A stretch of DNA of 56,431 nt from Flavonifractor sp. An100 (GCF_002161175.1 NZ_NFMA01000021.1:1-56431); one strand, 5' to 3'. Numbered from the stretch's first letter, positions 15,944 to 23,761 are shown. Numbers and translations are program-made. The notes: generated from the sequence alone by a model not told the origin.

Positions 15944-16059
15944 CCAAAGACTGGGTGTAGTAATACACTGGGGACAGGATTCACTAATCTTTTGCGACAT
16001 TTATGTCCCCAGGCAGGCATGGTAAAATAGAGATAGAAAGAATAAAGGAGGTTTTGATG

Positions 16060-16350
16060 ATGAAGATACTGCTGAAAATATTGGTTGCGCCCTTCGTTCT
16101 GGCGCTGTCCCTTCTGGCGGTTCTGGTGGTGTTTCTGTTTGATATTTGTGCCTTCCTGTTGACGATTGCCTCCGTGATTCTGGCGGTGCTGGGTATCGCC
16201 CTCTTTTTCACGCCGACACCCATCGGCGGGATTGTATTTCTGTTCCTCGCCTTCCTCCTTTCGCCGTATGGGCTGCAAGCGGCGGCGTGCTCTCTGCTTT
16301 GGGCACTGGACGGAGGAAAATCCGCTCTGTATCGGTTTCTGGCAAGTTAA
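16060..16350 (+). CDS. CD1845-family membrane protein of Tn1549-type elements
   Basis: A 96-residue protein, almost entirely hydrophobic. It has two to three membrane segments, around residues 5-35 (LVAPFVLALSLLAVLVVFLF and onward), 40-60 and 62-80, and ends ALDGGKSALYRFLAS. It is a standard backbone gene of Tn1549-like elements located upstream of the relaxase; function unknown. The ATG at 16060 is 8 nt after AAGGAGG. It marks the point where the backbone resumes after the gap that begins in virD4. Confidence 0.7.
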   Translation: MKILLKILVAPFVLALSLLAVLVVFLFDICAFLLTIASVILAVLGIALFFTPTPIGGIVFLFLAFLLSPYGLQAAACSLLWALDGGKSALYRFLAS

Positions 16351-16373
16351 CTTCGGGTCAGCATGGCCCGAAG
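16351..16373. repeat. 23-nt backbone palindrome after CD1845
   Basis: CTTCGGGTCA, spacer GCA, TGGCCCGAAG, starting directly after the stop codon. It forms the left border of the PIN-GNAT cargo operon. Confidence 0.8.
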
Positions 16374-16408
16374 CAGGAAAGGGTGGCTTGAGGCCACCCT
16401 TTCCTGCT
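16372..16408. terminator. Bidirectional terminator between CD1845 and ASCH gene
   Basis: Perfect 16-bp arms (16372-16387 and 16393-16408) with a 5-nt loop. A T run follows on the plus strand. It separates converging genes. Confidence 0.8.
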
Positions 16409-16786
16409 TTATTCTATATCTACATACGAAAAAGATTGCGGGGCAAGTGTGATATTGTAATCTAATAAATCTCGTGGAGGATCAAATATTTCCACTTTTC
16501 CTAATTCATAGGCGTATGCTGTTTTGCACCCATGAAAATATTCCCGATATTTTTTTCTGCTAATGCCCGCGTTACTTTTAGTCTGTTCCCATAAGGTGGA
16601 GGGAGCTGCACAAATAGTCCCCAGTATTTCAACTTTTGCCACCACTTTCATTACTGGAGATGTGCTATATACAAGTAGAACAGAACTGTCACTTCGTGCT
16701 AGCCGTTTACGATATTCATATTTTTTTGTACCAGCCAATATCCTATCAACATATTCTGGTTTTATTGATAATAGAATCGCCTTCAA
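16409..16786 (-). CDS. ASCH/PUA-like domain protein (cargo operon, gene 3)
   Basis: A 125-residue protein beginning MKAILLSIKPEYVDRILAGT, followed by KKYEYRKRL. This is the ASCH-type opening, in which the IKPEYVDRIL helix and a basic YRK patch line a proposed RNA or modified-nucleotide pocket. Strands VLLVYSTSPVMKVVAKVEI and the C-terminal AYELGKVEIF/FSYVDIE complete the small beta-barrel. It lies 13 nt after the PIN-GNAT-EVE gene on the minus strand and is probably co-transcribed. ASCH and EVE domains often occur in RNA-targeting conflict systems; a regulatory or antitoxin role is inference. Confidence 0.65.
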   Translation of the reverse strand: MKAILLSIKPEYVDRILAGTKKYEYRKRLARSDSSVLLVYSTSPVMKVVAKVEILGTICAAPSTLWEQTKSNAGISRKKYREYFHGCKTAYAYELGKVEIFDPPRDLLDYNITLAPQSFSYVDIE

Positions 16787-16799
16787 AATTAAATCCTCA

Positions 16800-18320
16800 T
16801 CATTCTACATACTTAATTTCCGTCTCAGAATCGTGCATAATCTGATTATATTGTTCATCACTCAATTTCATAAACGATCTAGGCCCCCTTGGAGCACACA
16901 CAATGTCATGGTCCCAAAGGTAGCCCAATGTTAATCTTTTGCTCAGGCTTTTGACAAATATAAATTTTAAAACTTTTAAATTACGCCTATGATCACGCCA
17001 AAAGCCTTTCAATTCTTCGGTAGAAAAGACACTTCGATTCTGACAGATACTAAGCAGTTCCTCCTGAGAATGAATATTGCTAATAATTTCATCCACCATA
17101 GCGACTGTTGTAACAACCGAAGTATATTTTTTATTTGAACCTTCGGGGCCTGTTCGATAAAACAGAATTAGATCACCGGGCTTTACACCATTTCCGGGAG
17201 CCCACGAGATATAGACCTTTTGTAATGCATACCTATGAGGTTCTCTTCCGAGAAAATCAATTTTATTCTCGTTGTTCAGTTTGGAATCCGGGAGTAGTGT
17301 GGTGTGATATTGTGGGAAAATCGGCAAAATATACTTATTGCAATCATACTGAATGTTGGGAAAGTTTTTGCGAAAAGAAATATTATGATCAAAATCTTTC
17401 ATCTTTTTTACTAAAACTTGTTCTTCTTTCCCGTTTCCAATTTTTACTCCATATTCAGTGAAGCCCCACCTTTTCAGTAATGCAGCCAAAGCGGACAGTT
17501 CTTCTCTATCTGTATAGAGTGTTACATAAATTTCGTCAACATTGCGTTGTAAGGCATTGTCAAAAATAATTTTAACAAAACGCTCACCCAACCTAAATCC
17601 GGTAGATTCAACTTTAAATGTTCCTACTTTTAATCTGCGCATCGGTTTAAAGGGCGGAACAATATCTGAGTAATTCTCATCGACACCTTCTGTTTTTAAG
17701 TAGAGGAATCCCAGTACTTTTCCAGCATCCGTATTACATATGTAAGCTTCTTCATCGCACTTGCGAGCAAACCACTTATCAAATCCTGGATAAGCGATAC
17801 GGAAACTGTCAAAAAAAGAATCGGTTAAATCAACATTTCCGAAATAGGTTTTTTCAACGGCAAGCATTTTATATTCAATGAGACTTGGGTTTTCAGCCGT
17901 CGCTGCACTGATGAATGCATTTATTGAAAAAACTCTGTCACTCAAACCTAGCTTTATAGCTTTATTTCTTAGTCTCCGATCCTCCGTGATTAGTATGTCA
18001 ACTCTGTTTGAATATACTTCAAACAATAGGCAATCATCAATCATGTCATTTTGCGATTTTTCCGGAATTCCGATCAATTCTAAAAAAGAATCGTCTGGTT
18101 CCTTAATAGTTTTGATTACCTCATATGATTCCAGCTTTACCGAAATGGCCTCTTGCGTTTCTGGATCTCGATATTTTTTTATTTCGGATATAGAGTATGG
18201 ATGGATTACTTTATCATATTTTAACTTATCCAACCATCGAAAAAGGTGGCCAATACTATAATTGGAAACACGCTTGTTTTCTCTATGGATGATTATATTT
18301 GTGTCAAGCAAAGCTCTCAT
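16800..18320 (-). CDS. PIN-GNAT-EVE fusion protein (cargo operon, gene 2)
   Basis: A 506-residue fusion. Residues 1-140 form a PIN nuclease-like domain: LLDTNII with Asp6, acidic NDMIDDCLLFEV (91-102) and LITEDRRLRNKA (110-121). Residues ~185-320 are GNAT acetyltransferase-like: VLGFLYL, RLKVGTFKVESTGFRLGERF, and LLKRWGFTEYG. Residues ~335-506 resemble an EVE/ASCH domain: VKPGDLILFYRTG and TSVVTTVAMVDEI. PIN domains cleave RNA and GNAT toxins acylate aminoacyl-tRNA, so this combines two toxin-type activities with a possible RNA or base sensor. The ATG at 18320 overlaps the stop of the upstream ATPase as ATGA. An in-frame start at 18353 would lie inside that gene. Confidence 0.75.
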   Translation of the reverse strand: MRALLDTNIIIHRENKRVSNYSIGHLFRWLDKLKYDKVIHPYSISEIKKYRDPETQEAISVKLESYEVIKTIKEPDDSFLELIGIPEKSQNDMIDDCLLFEVYSNRVDILITEDRRLRNKAIKLGLSDRVFSINAFISAATAENPSLIEYKMLAVEKTYFGNVDLTDSFFDSFRIAYPGFDKWFARKCDEEAYICNTDAGKVLGFLYLKTEGVDENYSDIVPPFKPMRRLKVGTFKVESTGFRLGERFVKIIFDNALQRNVDEIYVTLYTDREELSALAALLKRWGFTEYGVKIGNGKEEQVLVKKMKDFDHNISFRKNFPNIQYDCNKYILPIFPQYHTTLLPDSKLNNENKIDFLGREPHRYALQKVYISWAPGNGVKPGDLILFYRTGPEGSNKKYTSVVTTVAMVDEIISNIHSQEELLSICQNRSVFSTEELKGFWRDHRRNLKVLKFIFVKSLSKRLTLGYLWDHDIVCAPRGPRSFMKLSDEQYNQIMHDSETEIKYVE

Positions 18321-18856
18321 AATTTTGGGCCCCTTTCTATATAAGATAAGCAACTCATAATATCAGTTTCATCAAAAAGCATATGATGAACATACAGATT
18401 ACAATTTATGCTTGTAGCAATCTCATGTGCTTTTTCATGTTCTGCTTTTTGTAAAAGTAAAATTTGACTTTCAGAATACTCTTTTTTATCTCGCACCGAT
18501 AAATTCTTTATAATTTGTGAGGACGAGGCTTCCAGCAAAAGTATGGTTTCTATTTCCAGATCATAGAACACACTACTCGGCAAAGTATCAACATTACCAT
18601 TTATGTCAAATATGCAAAAATGTCCGGCAAGAATAATACTAGGGGTCGATCTCAGAAGTTGCTTGACTTGTGAGGCCAAAATATTCTGATTAGCATCTTT
18701 GTCTCTAACGGCTTTATTTGCTCCATAAGTTTCACCGTTGACCGCACTAATGAGATCACCGGCAGAAAAATCAGGAATTTTTAATGCAGTTGACAATTTA
18801 TTACATAATGTGCTTTTCCCTACACCGTAAGTCCCGGCAACAAATATCGTCCCCAT
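18317..18856 (-). CDS. P-loop nucleotide kinase-like ATPase (cargo operon, gene 1)
   Basis: A 179-residue protein starting MGTIFVAGTYGVGKSTLCNK. The Walker A motif GTYGVGKST at residues 8-16 and the length fit adenylate-kinase-like P-loop kinases (AAA_18/AAA_33 type). The segment IILAGHFCIFDING may carry the Walker B-like strand, and LSVRDKKEYS may be the lid. Substrate unknown. It is first in a three-gene minus-strand operon (P-loop ATPase, PIN-GNAT-EVE, ASCH) that is AT-rich and sits between two copies of the backbone palindrome. Confidence 0.7.
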   Translation of the reverse strand: MGTIFVAGTYGVGKSTLCNKLSTALKIPDFSAGDLISAVNGETYGANKAVRDKDANQNILASQVKQLLRSTPSIILAGHFCIFDINGNVDTLPSSVFYDLEIETILLLEASSSQIIKNLSVRDKKEYSESQILLLQKAEHEKAHEIATSINCNLYVHHMLFDETDIMSCLSYIERGPKL

Positions 18857-18946
18857 ATGTATAACCCCCGTTTAACGACCCTTTATTGTATATATTTTAC
18901 ATCAAAATTAAGTTAGAGTCTATCGTGTTTTTGGCAAATATCTTGT

Positions 18947-18969
18947 GTTCGGGTCATAATGGCCCGAAG
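18947..18969. repeat. 23-nt backbone palindrome before the relaxase
   Basis: GTTCGGGTCA, spacer TAA, TGGCCCGAAG; outermost pair lost. It forms the right border of the cargo operon. Confidence 0.75.
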
Positions 18970-18972
18970 TCG

Positions 18973-19000
18973 GGGCGGTCTGGACGGGCCGCCCTTTTTT
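18973..19000 (+). terminator. Terminator-like hairpin upstream of the relaxase
   Basis: GGGCGG (18973-18978) pairs with CCGCCC (18989-18994), then six T. It ends 22 nt before the relaxase start and may limit relaxase expression. Confidence 0.65.
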
Positions 19001-19021
19001 CATAGAAGGGAGGGATGATTT

Positions 19022-20437
19022 CTGGCTACCACAACTTTGTTGCAGCGCCATGCGGGCGAAGGCGAAACGATTGCCGAGGCCATCCGGGATTGTCTGGACT
19101 ATGGCAAAAACCCGGAAAAAACAGAAAGCGGAAAGTATATCTCCGCTTATGAGTGCGCCCCTGCCACCGTGGCGGACGAGTTTCTTTTGGCGAAAGCCAG
19201 CTATGCCGCCATGACAGGCCGGGAACAGAACAAGGCCAATGATGTGTTGTGCTATCAGATACGACAATCCTTCTATCCGGGAGAGATCACCCCGAAGGAG
19301 GCGAACCGTATCGGCTATGAGCTGGCTATGCGATGGACAAAGGGGCGGCACGCTTTTATCGTTACCACGCATACAGACCGCCATCACATCCATTGTCACA
19401 TCTATTACAACTCCACCACCCTTGACTGTACCCGGAAATTCCGAAATTTTTGGGGCTCCAGCTTCGCTCTCCGTCGGCTCTCCGACAGGCTGTGCCTTGA
19501 AAACGGGCTGTCCATCGTGGAGAACCCGAAGCCACGGAGCAAGGGCAAGTATCGGAACTATGGGGAGTGGCAGAAAGAACGGAAAGGCCCGCTTTCGTAT
19601 CAGGACCGGCTGCGCCTTGCCATTGATACCGCACTGGCGGAACGCCCCGCCGGTCTGGACGAATTTCTCGGCCTGATGAAGCGGGCTGGATATGAAGTCA
19701 AGAAGGTGCGGGGCGGTAGTATCAGCTTCCGGCTGACCGGGCAGGGGCAGGAACGCTTTACCCGTCTGCGGGCCTCTACGCTGGGAGACGGCTACGATCT
19801 GAAAGATATACTGGCCGCCATTGAGGGCAAAGAAAAACGCCCCGGACGCCCGGAGCGAAAAATCAGTCTGGCGGTGGATATTCAAGCAAAGCTGGCTGCC
19901 GGTAAGGGGCCGGGCTATGAGCGGTGGGCGAAGGTGTTCAACATCAAGCAGATGGCCGCCGCCCTCGCCTATATACAGGACAATGGCCTGACTGATTATG
20001 AGCAGTTGGCGCAGAAAGCCACCGAGGCAACCGACCATTTTCACGCGCTTTCCGAGCAGATCAAGCAGACGGAGCAGGCCATGAAAACCAATGCCGGACT
20101 AAAGGCCGCAACGGTTCAGTATGCCAAAACACGCCCGGTCTTTGAGCAGTACAAGGCTGCGAAGTACAACCGGAAATTCCTTGCGGAGCATGAGGCCGAT
20201 ATTGAACTGTACCGGGCGGCACAGGCGGAAATGCGCCGTCTGCTGGGCGGGGCGAAACTCCCGAAAATGGATGTGCTGAAGGAGGAAGGCCGTAAGCTCA
20301 CGGCAAAGAAAAAGCGTCTTTATGGAGAGTATCAGAAAGCGCGCCGGGATATGCAGGAGATCGTCACCATCAAGGCAAATATTGATACTCTGCTGGGCTA
20401 CACCGAGCCGGGCAGAAAGCAGGAAAAGGAGCGTTGA
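19022..20437 (+). CDS. Tn1549-type relaxase, CTG start
   Basis: About 471 residues. It nicks the oriT of the outer element. The N-terminus LATTTLLQRHAGEGETIAEA, then CLDYGKNPEKTESGKYISAYEC, the histidine cluster HTDRHHIHCHIYYNSTT, and the helical C-terminus identify a MobP-type relaxase. Relatives begin Met-Ala-Thr-Thr. Here that Met position is CTG at 19022, 8 nt after GGAGG (19009-19013). An ATG at 19015 is out of frame and opens a 41-codon frame; TTG at 19037 would remove the conserved start. The own oriT was not located. Without VirD4 and VirB proteins it would need help in trans. Confidence 0.85.
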   Translation: MATTTLLQRHAGEGETIAEAIRDCLDYGKNPEKTESGKYISAYECAPATVADEFLLAKASYAAMTGREQNKANDVLCYQIRQSFYPGEITPKEANRIGYELAMRWTKGRHAFIVTTHTDRHHIHCHIYYNSTTLDCTRKFRNFWGSSFALRRLSDRLCLENGLSIVENPKPRSKGKYRNYGEWQKERKGPLSYQDRLRLAIDTALAERPAGLDEFLGLMKRAGYEVKKVRGGSISFRLTGQGQERFTRLRASTLGDGYDLKDILAAIEGKEKRPGRPERKISLAVDIQAKLAAGKGPGYERWAKVFNIKQMAAALAYIQDNGLTDYEQLAQKATEATDHFHALSEQIKQTEQAMKTNAGLKAATVQYAKTRPVFEQYKAAKYNRKFLAEHEADIELYRAAQAEMRRLLGGAKLPKMDVLKEEGRKLTAKKKRLYGEYQKARRDMQEIVTIKANIDTLLGYTEPGRKQEKER

Positions 20438-20471
20438 GGTTATGCAAACAAGGAGCAAAGCGACGCAAATA

Positions 20472-20494
20472 CTTCGGGCCAACATGGCCCGAAG
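20472..20494. repeat. 23-nt backbone palindrome after the relaxase
   Basis: CTTCGGGCCA, spacer ACA, TGGCCCGAAG; perfect arms. A 47-codon frame (20442-20585) runs through it and may be spurious. Confidence 0.85.
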
Positions 20495-20611
20495 ATACGG
20501 GTTTGGGGCGAGCCCCAACAAGCGGCGTCCGGGCCTTTGTGGCCACGGAGGCATTGCTTGCCATTTAGCGACACCCCGAAAATAGCGCAAAAAACGGAGG
20601 TATGCGTTCTT

Positions 20612-20971
20612 TTACACATCCTCCGTTTCTTTGGCCTGCTTCATGGCTTGAATAGTGGCCTCCACGATTTTCAATTCTTTTTCGTCCAGGGCGTTGAGCA
20701 TGGCGTCAATCCGTTTTCTGCACTCGCTCCCTTTGTTCTTAGACGGATAGAAATATTGATCTACCGATATATCGAACATTGTCACCATCTGATAAAAGGT
20801 GTTGAGGCTGGGGTGCTGGCCGTCATTTTCGTTATACATGATGGTACGCGGAGCCCGGTCAACAATATAAGCCAGTTGCTCCTGCGTCATCCCGCTGGCC
20901 TCCCGCGCCCGCTTGATGGCGAGCCCTATATCGTGAAAATCAAATCGTCGTTCATCTCTTTCAATCTTCAT
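20612..20971 (-). CDS. XRE-family helix-turn-helix regulator
   Basis: A 119-residue DNA-binding protein. The helix-turn-helix covers residues ~15-70 (GLAIKRAREASGMTQEQLAY, then PRTIMYNENDGQHPSLNTFY). The C-terminal helix is rich in Glu and Lys. It is the usual control gene of Tn1549-like elements and probably represses the transfer or integrase operons. It is divergent from the sigma-like gene at 21123, and the ~150-nt AT-rich gap between them likely holds its operator. Confidence 0.8.
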   Translation of the reverse strand: MKIERDERRFDFHDIGLAIKRAREASGMTQEQLAYIVDRAPRTIMYNENDGQHPSLNTFYQMVTMFDISVDQYFYPSKNKGSECRKRIDAMLNALDEKELKIVEATIQAMKQAKETEDV

Positions 20972-21064
20972 AATATCACCTAATGTAATTTTACGTTTCA
21001 GGTGTTATTATTTGAACGAGTATGTATTTCATGATTCCGACTATTTACTTTCACATATACATCA

Positions 21065-21093
21065 TTGAAATTATTCGTTTGACCGTATATAAT
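21065..21093 (+). promoter_or_regulatory. Promoter of the sigma-like/AlkD pair
   Basis: TTGAAA (21065-21070), 17-nt spacer, TATAAT (21088-21093). GGAGG precedes the ATG at 21123. Confidence 0.7.
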
Positions 21094-21122
21094 TATTTGT
21101 GATTTATTTGTGGAGGTAGGAT

Positions 21123-22070
21123 ATGGATTTTATTTCGGTACAAGAAGCTGCAAAAAACTGGGGGATTTCAGAACGCCGCATACAGAAATTATGCGAAGAA
21201 AATCGTATAGAGGGTGCCATAAAGTTTAGTAGGTTGTGGCTGATACCTCGAAATGCTCAAAAGCCCTTTGATCGCCGTCGAAAAGAATTGCCTAAAATTG
21301 AAAATATCATCGAAAGTTATGGGCAATATGTTTACAATTTGGCGTTAAAACTATCGGCTAACCCTGAATATGCAGACGACCTAACACAAGAAACTTTTAT
21401 TAAAGCATGGCTCCACATAAAAGAGCTTAGAAGTAAAGAAGCAATCAAGAAGTGGCTTCGCATAATTTGTATCAACGAGTTTCGTATGTCATTACGGAAA
21501 CAACAACGGGAAAACAATGTTGAATACTTTGAAAATATCGAAGAATTAGAGCGGGATGGTAAACTCTTAGTTACTCCTCCACCTATTCAGTTGGATGAAG
21601 TAGAAGCAAATGAGGAAGTCATAAAGCTGCGCGATGGGTGCTTTTTAGCCATGACAAGAAAGTTATCGCTCAATCAAAGAATAGCTTTTTCCTTAGTTGA
21701 TATGTTTGGCTTATCAATAAAAGAAGTAAGCGAAATATTAGATATTACTCCTAAAGCTGTCAAGGGATTATTATATCGCGCAAGGTTAAATTTGGAGTCG
21801 TTTTTTCAAGGGCATTGTAGTTTTTTAGATATAAATAACCCATGCACCTGCAAGGAATGGATTGAATTTATGAATACAAGAAATTCAATTCAGAAAAAAA
21901 TGAGGCAATCCCTCACTGTGTTAAACTACAAGCAAAATGGTTATGTTCAAAATACAAAGACTACGCAAATGATATTGCATTATTATCATAACATTCCTGA
22001 TCAACGGCCAAGTCAAAAGTGGTTTGATGAGATTATATTGCTTGTTAAAAATTTTTATGGAAATTGTTGA
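21123..22070 (+). CDS. Sigma-70/ECF-type factor with N-terminal excisionase-like HTH
   Basis: A 315-residue chimera. Residues 1-55 read MDFISVQEAAKNWGISERRI and RLWLIPRNAQKPFD, a helix-turn-helix of the excisionase/MerR-like class. Residues ~65-130 are sigma region 2 (YGQYVYNLALKLSANPEYAD, DLTQETFIKAWL), and ~180-225 are region 4 (LSLNQRIAFSLVDMFGLSIKE, then VSEILDITPKAVKGLLYRAR). A Cys cluster follows (HCSFLDINNPCTCKEW), possibly a metal site, then a ~70-residue tail. AT content is much higher than in the backbone. It is followed closely by an AlkD-like gene, so it may direct a damage response. Confidence 0.75.
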   Translation: MDFISVQEAAKNWGISERRIQKLCEENRIEGAIKFSRLWLIPRNAQKPFDRRRKELPKIENIIESYGQYVYNLALKLSANPEYADDLTQETFIKAWLHIKELRSKEAIKKWLRIICINEFRMSLRKQQRENNVEYFENIEELERDGKLLVTPPPIQLDEVEANEEVIKLRDGCFLAMTRKLSLNQRIAFSLVDMFGLSIKEVSEILDITPKAVKGLLYRARLNLESFFQGHCSFLDINNPCTCKEWIEFMNTRNSIQKKMRQSLTVLNYKQNGYVQNTKTTQMILHYYHNIPDQRPSQKWFDEIILLVKNFYGNC

Positions 22071-22147
22071 TGAGGCCGAGTCTTTGCCTTTGTTTGAGCA
22101 TCTATTATTATGAAACTAAAAATTCAAGATTGCAGAAAGGCTTTTTT

Positions 22148-22786
22148 ATGGATAAGGAATACTTACAATACTTAGTTGACACAATCACTGACAAGGACAA
22201 TTTAAAAAAGGTTAAGGAAGAAGCTCTTAAATTAAGTAGCTCCTATTCACCCGAAGAATATATCCAAATAGCTTCGGAATTGTATTGCTCAGAATATTTT
22301 CAAATTCAAGAAATCGGTGTGCTCCTATATGGTTATGCAAGCTCAATGAGCCCAACTGCATTAGAGTTTTTACGCGAAACCGTAAGTACGCATCCGAGTT
22401 GGAAAGTCCAAGAAGTTTTAGCTATGGCTTTTGATATATATTGTTCTACAAACGGATATAAAAACTCTTTGCCAACTATTGAAGAATGGTTGCAAGATAG
22501 TCGCCCTAATGTTCGCCGAGCTGTTTCGGAGGGACTTCGTATATGGACAAACCGCGATTATTTTAGAGAAAATCCTGAAATTGCAATTTCCCTCCTATCC
22601 AATTTGAAAGCAGATAACAGCGAATATGTCCGAAAATCAGCAGGGAACGCACTAAGAGATATAAGCAAGAAATTTCCTACCCTTATAAAAGAAGAAGTAT
22701 CTACCTGGGATATTTCGGACAAAAAAGTGGCACAAGTTTATAAGTTAGCGTATAGATACATAGCAGAAAAAGGTATTGATAGATAA
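22148..22786 (+). CDS. AlkD-like / HEAT-repeat DNA alkylation repair protein
   Basis: A 212-residue all-helical protein. It has HEAT-like repeats (YSPEEYIQIASELYCSEYFQ, WKVQEVLAMAFD, PNVRRAVSEGLRIWTNRDYF, SEYVRKSAGNALRDISKKFP) as in AlkD-type DNA glycosylases that remove bulky alkylated bases. The characteristic WSW/RR features are partly visible: SRPNVRRAVSEGLRIW. The ATG at 22148 follows AGAAAGG by 8 nt. It lies 77 nt after the sigma-like gene in the same AT-rich island. Catalytic activity is inferred from resemblance only. Confidence 0.65.
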   Translation: MDKEYLQYLVDTITDKDNLKKVKEEALKLSSSYSPEEYIQIASELYCSEYFQIQEIGVLLYGYASSMSPTALEFLRETVSTHPSWKVQEVLAMAFDIYCSTNGYKNSLPTIEEWLQDSRPNVRRAVSEGLRIWTNRDYFRENPEIAISLLSNLKADNSEYVRKSAGNALRDISKKFPTLIKEEVSTWDISDKKVAQVYKLAYRYIAEKGIDR

Positions 22787-22905
22787 TCGCAACGGCAATA
22801 GTGCTAAGCCAAACATATAGAGTACAACTGCCCAACGGGATAATAAAAAAACCGTTGTTTCGGCGGCTGGCTTATCACGCGCCTAAACAAAATACAGTAG
22901 CCTTG

Positions 22906-22948
22906 CGGCGGTTTTGAAATAACAAATTTCAAGCCGCCGTTTTCTTTT
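22906..22948 (+). terminator. Terminator at the end of the AlkD island
   Basis: CGGCGG...TTGAAAT (22906-22920) pairs with ATTTCAAGCCGCCG (22926-22939), then TTTTCTTTT. The stretch 22787-23192 otherwise holds no supported gene. Confidence 0.65.
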
Positions 22949-22992
22949 CAAAAAATGAGATTGCGGGGGGTGTGTTAAAGTCGCCCTTTTTT

Positions 22993-23035
22993 AAGGATAC
23001 GGCGGTGTCCGGGAGGTATCGCCGTGTCCTTTTTC
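22993..23035 (+). terminator. Second terminator before the sigma-like gene
   Basis: AAGGATACGGCG (22993-23004) pairs perfectly with CGCCGTGTCCTT at 23020-23031 allowing one wobble, followed by a T run. Confidence 0.65.
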
Positions 23036-23192
23036 CTTTTCCATCCCCCTAACCTGTCAAAAAAAGCTCATCCCCCGAACAGGATCAGTCTGGCGGTGGA
23101 TGTGCAATTTGGCAGTACTTAAATGAATTTATTATTTCATGCGTCCGAGTGGCCTTGTGCCGCCCGGGCGCTTTTGCGTTCTTATGGGGTAG

Positions 23193-23215
23193 CTTCGGGC
23201 CATGTTGGCCCGAAG
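23193..23215. repeat. 23-nt backbone palindrome upstream of sigma-like gene
   Basis: CTTCGGGCCA, spacer TGT, TGGCCCGAAG; identical to the copy at 6455-6477. Confidence 0.85.
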
Positions 23216-23288
23216 TCATTCCCCGGTGCCGCTCCCCGCCACCTTCGTTTCGGTCACTCGTCAACCACCAACCGAAACGGAGGTCAAT

Positions 23289-23711
23289 ATGGCTATTATC
23301 AATCTGCGGGACTATTACCCGTTTTATACATCGGATTGCTTCATGGAAGTATCGGACGAGGTTGCTGAAATGTTCAAAGAATTTGACCGCAAGGAGGCTG
23401 CTTACCGGCTGCGTACATACCGCCATAAAGCCTACTATTCCCTTGATCGAGACGATGGGCTGGAGCATGAGGCTGTCTTTGTCGCGCTTTCGCCCCACGA
23501 GCTGTACGAGCGGAAAGTTACCATGCAGGAGCTTCACGCTGCTATTGCCAGCCTGCCGGACAAACAGGCAAAACGAATTTACGCCCACTTCATTCTTGGC
23601 ATGACGAAACAGGATATTGCCCGGGCAGAAGGGGTCAATGAGAAAGTAGTCCGTGTGGCAATCGAGCGCGGGCTGCGGCACTTGGAAAAAATTTTGAAAA
23701 AATCTCTGTGA
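23289..23711 (+). CDS. Small sigma-70 region-4-like factor of the element
   Basis: A 140-residue protein beginning MAIINLRDYYPFYTSDCFME. The C-terminal third has a helix-turn-helix of the sigma region 4 kind (LPDKQAKRIYAHFILGMTKQ, DIARAEGVNEKVVRVAIERG). It lacks region 2, like the small sigma-like regulators of Tn916/Tn1549 transposons. GGAGG at 23279-23283 is the ribosome site. It probably helps control the excision module that follows. Confidence 0.75.
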   Translation: MAIINLRDYYPFYTSDCFMEVSDEVAEMFKEFDRKEAAYRLRTYRHKAYYSLDRDDGLEHEAVFVALSPHELYERKVTMQELHAAIASLPDKQAKRIYAHFILGMTKQDIARAEGVNEKVVRVAIERGLRHLEKILKKSL

Positions 23712-23761
23712 TGTGTACCGATTTAGGCCAAAAAATGAAATGGCTTATGAGAGGCAAAACA

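Larger units (their letters stand above)
8378..15975. mobile_element. TnpX-type mobilizable element nested in virD4
   Basis: The left end coincides with the break in virD4. A large serine recombinase starts 50 nt inside, followed by a TnpW-like protein, a resistance-type methyltransferase, a DUF3847 gene, an oriT and a MobA/MobL relaxase, which is the layout of Tn4451-like elements. The right end is less certain. A motif GGTGTAGTAATACACT at about 15955-15970 mirrors GGTGTCCTTTACACT near the left end on the complementary strand (8385-8400), which would place the end after the SIR2 gene. If the right end is instead near 14205, the SIR2 gene is separate cargo. Confidence 0.6.

Noticed and set aside
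19015..19140. ATG-initiated 41-codon frame at the relaxase start
   Set aside because: Out of frame with the relaxase and ending early; it could be a leader but has no recognisable features.
23085..23115. A short stretch matching part of the relaxase gene (ATCAGTCTGGCGGTGGAT, also at 19862)
   Set aside because: Only 18 nt are shared and no further homology is seen; it may be a recombination scar but is too short to call.
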